From NCBI GenBank assembly GCA_021405325.1, contig QWII01000006.1, positions 62,001-126,000 on the forward strand: 64,000 bases of DNA, read 5' to 3'. Made by a program: the position numbers and the translations under genes. The stretch's first letter is position 1. Each line of letters starts with the position of its first letter. The notes below the pieces were generated by a model. That model had not been told where the DNA came from and searched no databases. It worked only from the letters and a program-made list of their open reading frames with translations. Source of the DNA: Caldilinea sp. CFX5 (GTDB lineage: Bacteria; Chloroflexota; Anaerolineae; Caldilineales; Caldilineaceae). Of this stretch, positions 61,646 through 64,000 are shown piece after piece.

Positions 61646-61846
61646 TACTGACGAGCGCCAGAAAGTAGTACTTTGTACAGAAGTAATGGCTTACTTTCTG
61701 TGCTGCTCGTGAGTATAAATTGCCTGACGACGGGCAGGTAGTTCTTGCGGATTGACCAGATATCTGGTCCTGTTTAGCTCAATACAAGCGCATTCTTGAC
61801 AAAAAATGCACGGGAGGAGACTGTCAAACAAGGGCAGTCTTTTTTG
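61646..61846 (+). ncRNA. Candidate structured RNA or nfeD leader
   Basis: A ~200-base untranslated region bounded by an extended -10 promoter and a terminator. Hairpins in order: a long stem (61644-61667 with 61692-61717: 6+6+9 paired bases interrupted by small bulges) enclosing GTAC-TTT-GTAC; a short stem near 61721-61738; a perfect GACCAGAT/ATCTGGTC dyad (61754-61769); and GCATT/AATGC near 61791-61809. I recognise no known RNA family. Either a free small RNA or a regulatory leader of the nfeD-like gene starting 100 bases later. Confidence 0.45.
61818..61846 (+). terminator. Intrinsic terminator
   Basis: An 8-bp stem (61818-61825 with 61833-61840, one G-T pair) with a 7-base loop is followed by a run of T residues at 61840-61845 and TTTT after a G. 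Ends the candidate RNA, or acts as an attenuator ahead of the nfeD-like gene. Confidence 0.8.
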
Positions 61847-61946
61847 TTTTCTGGAGCGAATCATTTTGGAAGGGTTGTCGTGATTGTTTGTACGTGCTCG
61901 TCGGTAGCGCCCCCGCCGATGACGCTCTGCCGGAAGCAGGTGTACC

Positions 61947-63326
61947 TTGAAACCAATCTTGGTCAGGCTCATTCGTCTGTATAGTACATTCGGGTTGGCA
62001 GCCTTGCTGCTCCTAGCAGCCTTCCCCTTGCCGGCGCGGGCGTCAACCGGTCAGGTGCATGTCATCGACATTCAAGGGGTGATCAACCCCCTGAGCGCCC
62101 GCTATTTGGAACGGACGTTGGCCGCCGCCGAAGAAGCCGGGGCGACGCTTGTGGTGCTGCGGCTGGACACCCCCGGCGGCCTGGACAGCGCCACGCGTGA
62201 AATGAGTCAGGCTTTGTTGGCCGCCCGTGTCCCGGTTGTGGTCTATGTAACGCCGGCTGGTGCGCGCGCTGCCTCGGCCGGCCTCTTTATCACATTGGCG
62301 GCGCATGTCGCCGCGATGACGCCCGGCACCAACATTGGGGCGGCCCATCCGGTTGCCCTAGGCGGGCAAACCCAGGATGAAGTGATGGCGGGCAAGGTGG
62401 CCCAGGATGCCGCCGCCACCGTGCGCGCCCTGGCCTTGGAGCGGGGGCGCAACCCGGCATGGGCCGAGAAGGCGGTCCTCGACAGTCTCTCCTATACCTA
62501 TGCCGAAGCGTTGGAACATGGGCTAATCGACCTGGTCGCGGTCGATCTGCCGGATCTGTTGACCCAACTCGACGGACGAACCGTCAAGACGGCCGCCGGT
62601 GAGGTCATCTTGCAGACCGGGGCGCTGACCATCACCGAGACGCCGATGAATTTTGCCGAACGGCTGCTCCATCTGATCACCGACCCCAACATTGCGTTCT
62701 TGCTGCTTACGCTGGGCTTGTACGGCCTCATCATCGAATTTCAGGCGCCGGGCTTTGGCCTGCCGGGCGGGGTGGGCGTCATTGCGCTGGTCCTCGCCTT
62801 TGTCGCCTTTGGCAGTCTGCCGCTCAACTGGGCCGGCGTCGGCTTGATTGTCCTCGGCATGATCTTGCTGGGCGCCGAAGCCTTTACCCCCGGCTTTGGC
62901 GCGATGGGCCTGGCCGGCTTAGCCATGTTTACCCTGGGCGCGCTCATGCTCTATCGCCCCTTCACCCCAACGGCGCCGGCGCTGCCGGTGGTGACCATTA
63001 GCCCCTGGCTGATCGCAACGATCACCGGGCTGACGGCCCTGTTGCTGCTCCTGGTCGTCAGGAGTGGTTGGCAGGCGCAGCGGCTGCTCCCGGTCAGTGA
63101 CGTGGCGCACCGGCTTGTCGGCGTTGCCGGCATAGCCACCACCGACCTGACGCCGGTTGGCACCGCCCAAATCGAGAGCGAACTATGGACTGTGGTTGCC
63201 GACGGCGCCGAACCAGTGCGCGCCGGTGACAAAGTTGTGGTGACAGCCATGGCAGGGCTTACCTTGCGTGTGCGTCCGGTCACCAAGATTCCCCCTATTC
63301 ACCAACAGGAGATGAAAAATGTTTGA
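61947..63326 (+). CDS. NfeD-family membrane-bound serine protease (nodulation efficiency protein D type)
   Basis: 459 aa. The TTG start at 61947 gives MKPILVRLIRLYSTFGLAALLLLAAF, a signal peptide. The ClpP-like protease domain (about residues 35-215) has RLDTPGGLDSATREM and AGARAASAGLFITLAA, where the Ser is catalytic, with a Lys near residue 150 in VMAGKVAQDAAAT. Four hydrophobic helices follow (about 235-380), then an OB-fold NfeD domain (about 390-455). Partner protease of SPFH/stomatin proteins; the slipin gene begins 8 bases before its stop. Acts on membrane protein quality control. GAAGCAGG precedes the TTG. Confidence 0.92.
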   Translation: MKPILVRLIRLYSTFGLAALLLLAAFPLPARASTGQVHVIDIQGVINPLSARYLERTLAAAEEAGATLVVLRLDTPGGLDSATREMSQALLAARVPVVVYVTPAGARAASAGLFITLAAHVAAMTPGTNIGAAHPVALGGQTQDEVMAGKVAQDAAATVRALALERGRNPAWAEKAVLDSLSYTYAEALEHGLIDLVAVDLPDLLTQLDGRTVKTAAGEVILQTGALTITETPMNFAERLLHLITDPNIAFLLLTLGLYGLIIEFQAPGFGLPGGVGVIALVLAFVAFGSLPLNWAGVGLIVLGMILLGAEAFTPGFGAMGLAGLAMFTLGALMLYRPFTPTAPALPVVTISPWLIATITGLTALLLLLVVRSGWQAQRLLPVSDVAHRLVGVAGIATTDLTPVGTAQIESELWTVVADGAEPVRAGDKVVVTAMAGLTLRVRPVTKIPPIHQQEMKNV

Positions 63327-64000
63327 TGGAAACCTTGTTACGTTGTTGTTCGTCGCGCTCCTCGTGTTGTTTATTCTGTCGGCCGCCATTAAGATTGTGC
63401 CGGAATATCAGCGCATTGTTGTCTTGCGGTTGGGCAAAAGCATCGGCTCACGCGGGCCGGGGTTGGTTATGCTCATCCCACTGGTGGATCGGGCGATCTG
63501 GCAAGATCTGCGCGAAGTGGTCTTCAATGTAGAGCCACAGACCTGCATCACGAAAGACAACGCCCCTGTTTCGATTGACCTGCTCATCTACCTCAAGGTG
63601 ATGGATGCCGTCCCCAGCGTCGTCGAGGTGGAGGATTATCGCAGCGCCGCCCAAGGCATTGCCAAAACCACCTTGCGCGCCGTGGTCGGTGATCTGCCGC
63701 TCGATGATGTCTTAGCCAAGCGCGATGAGATCAACCAGGTCTTGCGCATCAAGATGGATGATGTGACCGCCCGCTGGGGCATCAAAGTGACGATGGTCGA
63801 AATCCGCGAGATCCAACCACCCAAAGATGTCCAGGATGCAATGACGCGCCAGATGGCCGCCGAACGCAACCGCCGTGCGTTGGTGACGGAAGCCGACGGC
63901 AAGCGCGAAGCCGCCATCAAAGTCGCCGAAGGGGAAAAGCAATCCTCGATTCTGAAAGCGGAAGGGGATCGCCAGGCCCGCATCCTCACCGCCGAAGGCT
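63319..64000 (+). CDS. SPFH-domain slipin/stomatin-like protein (partial, runs off the window)
   Basis: At least 227 residues, open at the window end. One N-terminal membrane helix (LVTLLFVALLVLFILSAAI) precedes SAAIKIVPEYQRIVVLRLGK, the stomatin start. The SPFH core has GPGLVMLIPLVDR, TKDNAPVSIDLLIYLKV, and RDEINQVLRIKMDDVTARWG with VEIREIQPPKDVQ near residue 160. The last part (RNRRALVTEADGKREAAIKV) is the helical heptad region that oligomerises. ATG 63319 follows AACAGGAGATG and overlaps the nfeD-like stop by 8 bases. Forms a ring-like membrane scaffold with the protease. Confidence 0.93.
   Translation, partial: MFDGNLVTLLFVALLVLFILSAAIKIVPEYQRIVVLRLGKSIGSRGPGLVMLIPLVDRAIWQDLREVVFNVEPQTCITKDNAPVSIDLLIYLKVMDAVPSVVEVEDYRSAAQGIAKTTLRAVVGDLPLDDVLAKRDEINQVLRIKMDDVTARWGIKVTMVEIREIQPPKDVQDAMTRQMAAERNRRALVTEADGKREAAIKVAEGEKQSSILKAEGDRQARILTAEG

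Noticed and set aside
61646..61846. 6S RNA, tmRNA or RNase P RNA
   Set aside because: Consecutive separate hairpins rather than one long bulged stem, no tRNA-like ends, and none of the conserved RNase P segments.

Overview
The window looks like a chromosomal segment of a moderately GC-rich, free-living heterotroph, most likely a member of the Chloroflexota. Evidence for that placement is indirect. A class II diterpene cyclase is paired with a cis-prenyltransferase-like diterpene synthase, an arrangement known from Herpetosiphon and Mycobacterium tuberculosis. There are peptide-type ABC transporters with Tat/lipobox binding proteins, many hybrid and multi-PAS histidine kinases, NB-ARC/TPR/LuxR regulators, and many long intergenic palindromes. 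No rRNA, tRNA, CRISPR array, prophage or replication origin was seen.

Layout. 1-6.1 kb: an OppBC-type permease pair, a binding protein under its own promoter, and a second permease pair, with no ATPase in view. 6.1-13.8 kb: probable carbohydrate catabolism (five-bladed propeller protein, DegT aminotransferase, flavoprotein dehydrogenase, aldo/keto reductase, GNAT), interrupted by a truncated AAC(3)-like gene and a PIN toxin/UPF0175-like antitoxin pair. 13.8-20 kb: two large histidine kinases on the minus strand, one with seven predicted PAS domains. 20-26.6 kb: SDR, two YCII-domain proteins, DinB, methyltransferase, zinc alcohol dehydrogenase, sorbosone-type dehydrogenase and a relic SDR tail. 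26.9-33.7 kb: a hybrid kinase, the two-gene diterpenoid operon, and a divergent NarL-type two-component pair. 33.8-41 kb: enolase-superfamily dehydratase, SDR, FmdB zinc ribbon, S9 peptidase, nitroreductase, cyclase-family hydrolase and TIM-barrel isomerase. 41-43.2 kb: a decayed defence patch with an orphan DarG-like macrodomain gene, a TnpB relic and an HsdR relic. 43.2-49.1 kb: GNAT, HpaI-type aldolase, S66 LD-carboxypeptidase, class III aminotransferase, Cys-rich protein and MarR. 49.4-64 kb: ClC channel, OmpR-type two-component system, GlcG-like protein, ankyrin lipoprotein, ICMT-like membrane protein, LuxR-ATPase regulator, aconitase, transposase relic, candidate structured RNA, and an NfeD/slipin operon running off the end.

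How the parts fit. The left half reads as import and breakdown of sugar or sugar-acid compounds: ABC uptake, sugar-modifying oxidoreductases, aminotransferase, dehydratase, and aldolase and isomerase genes further on. Signalling genes are dense and several sit next to metabolic operons. The feature I find most notable biologically is the translationally coupled diterpene cyclase/synthase pair with sensor kinases on both sides. The feature I find most unusual at DNA level is the set of more than 20 intergenic inverted repeats. They form several families, one with co-varying arms and one flanked by a 10-bp duplication.
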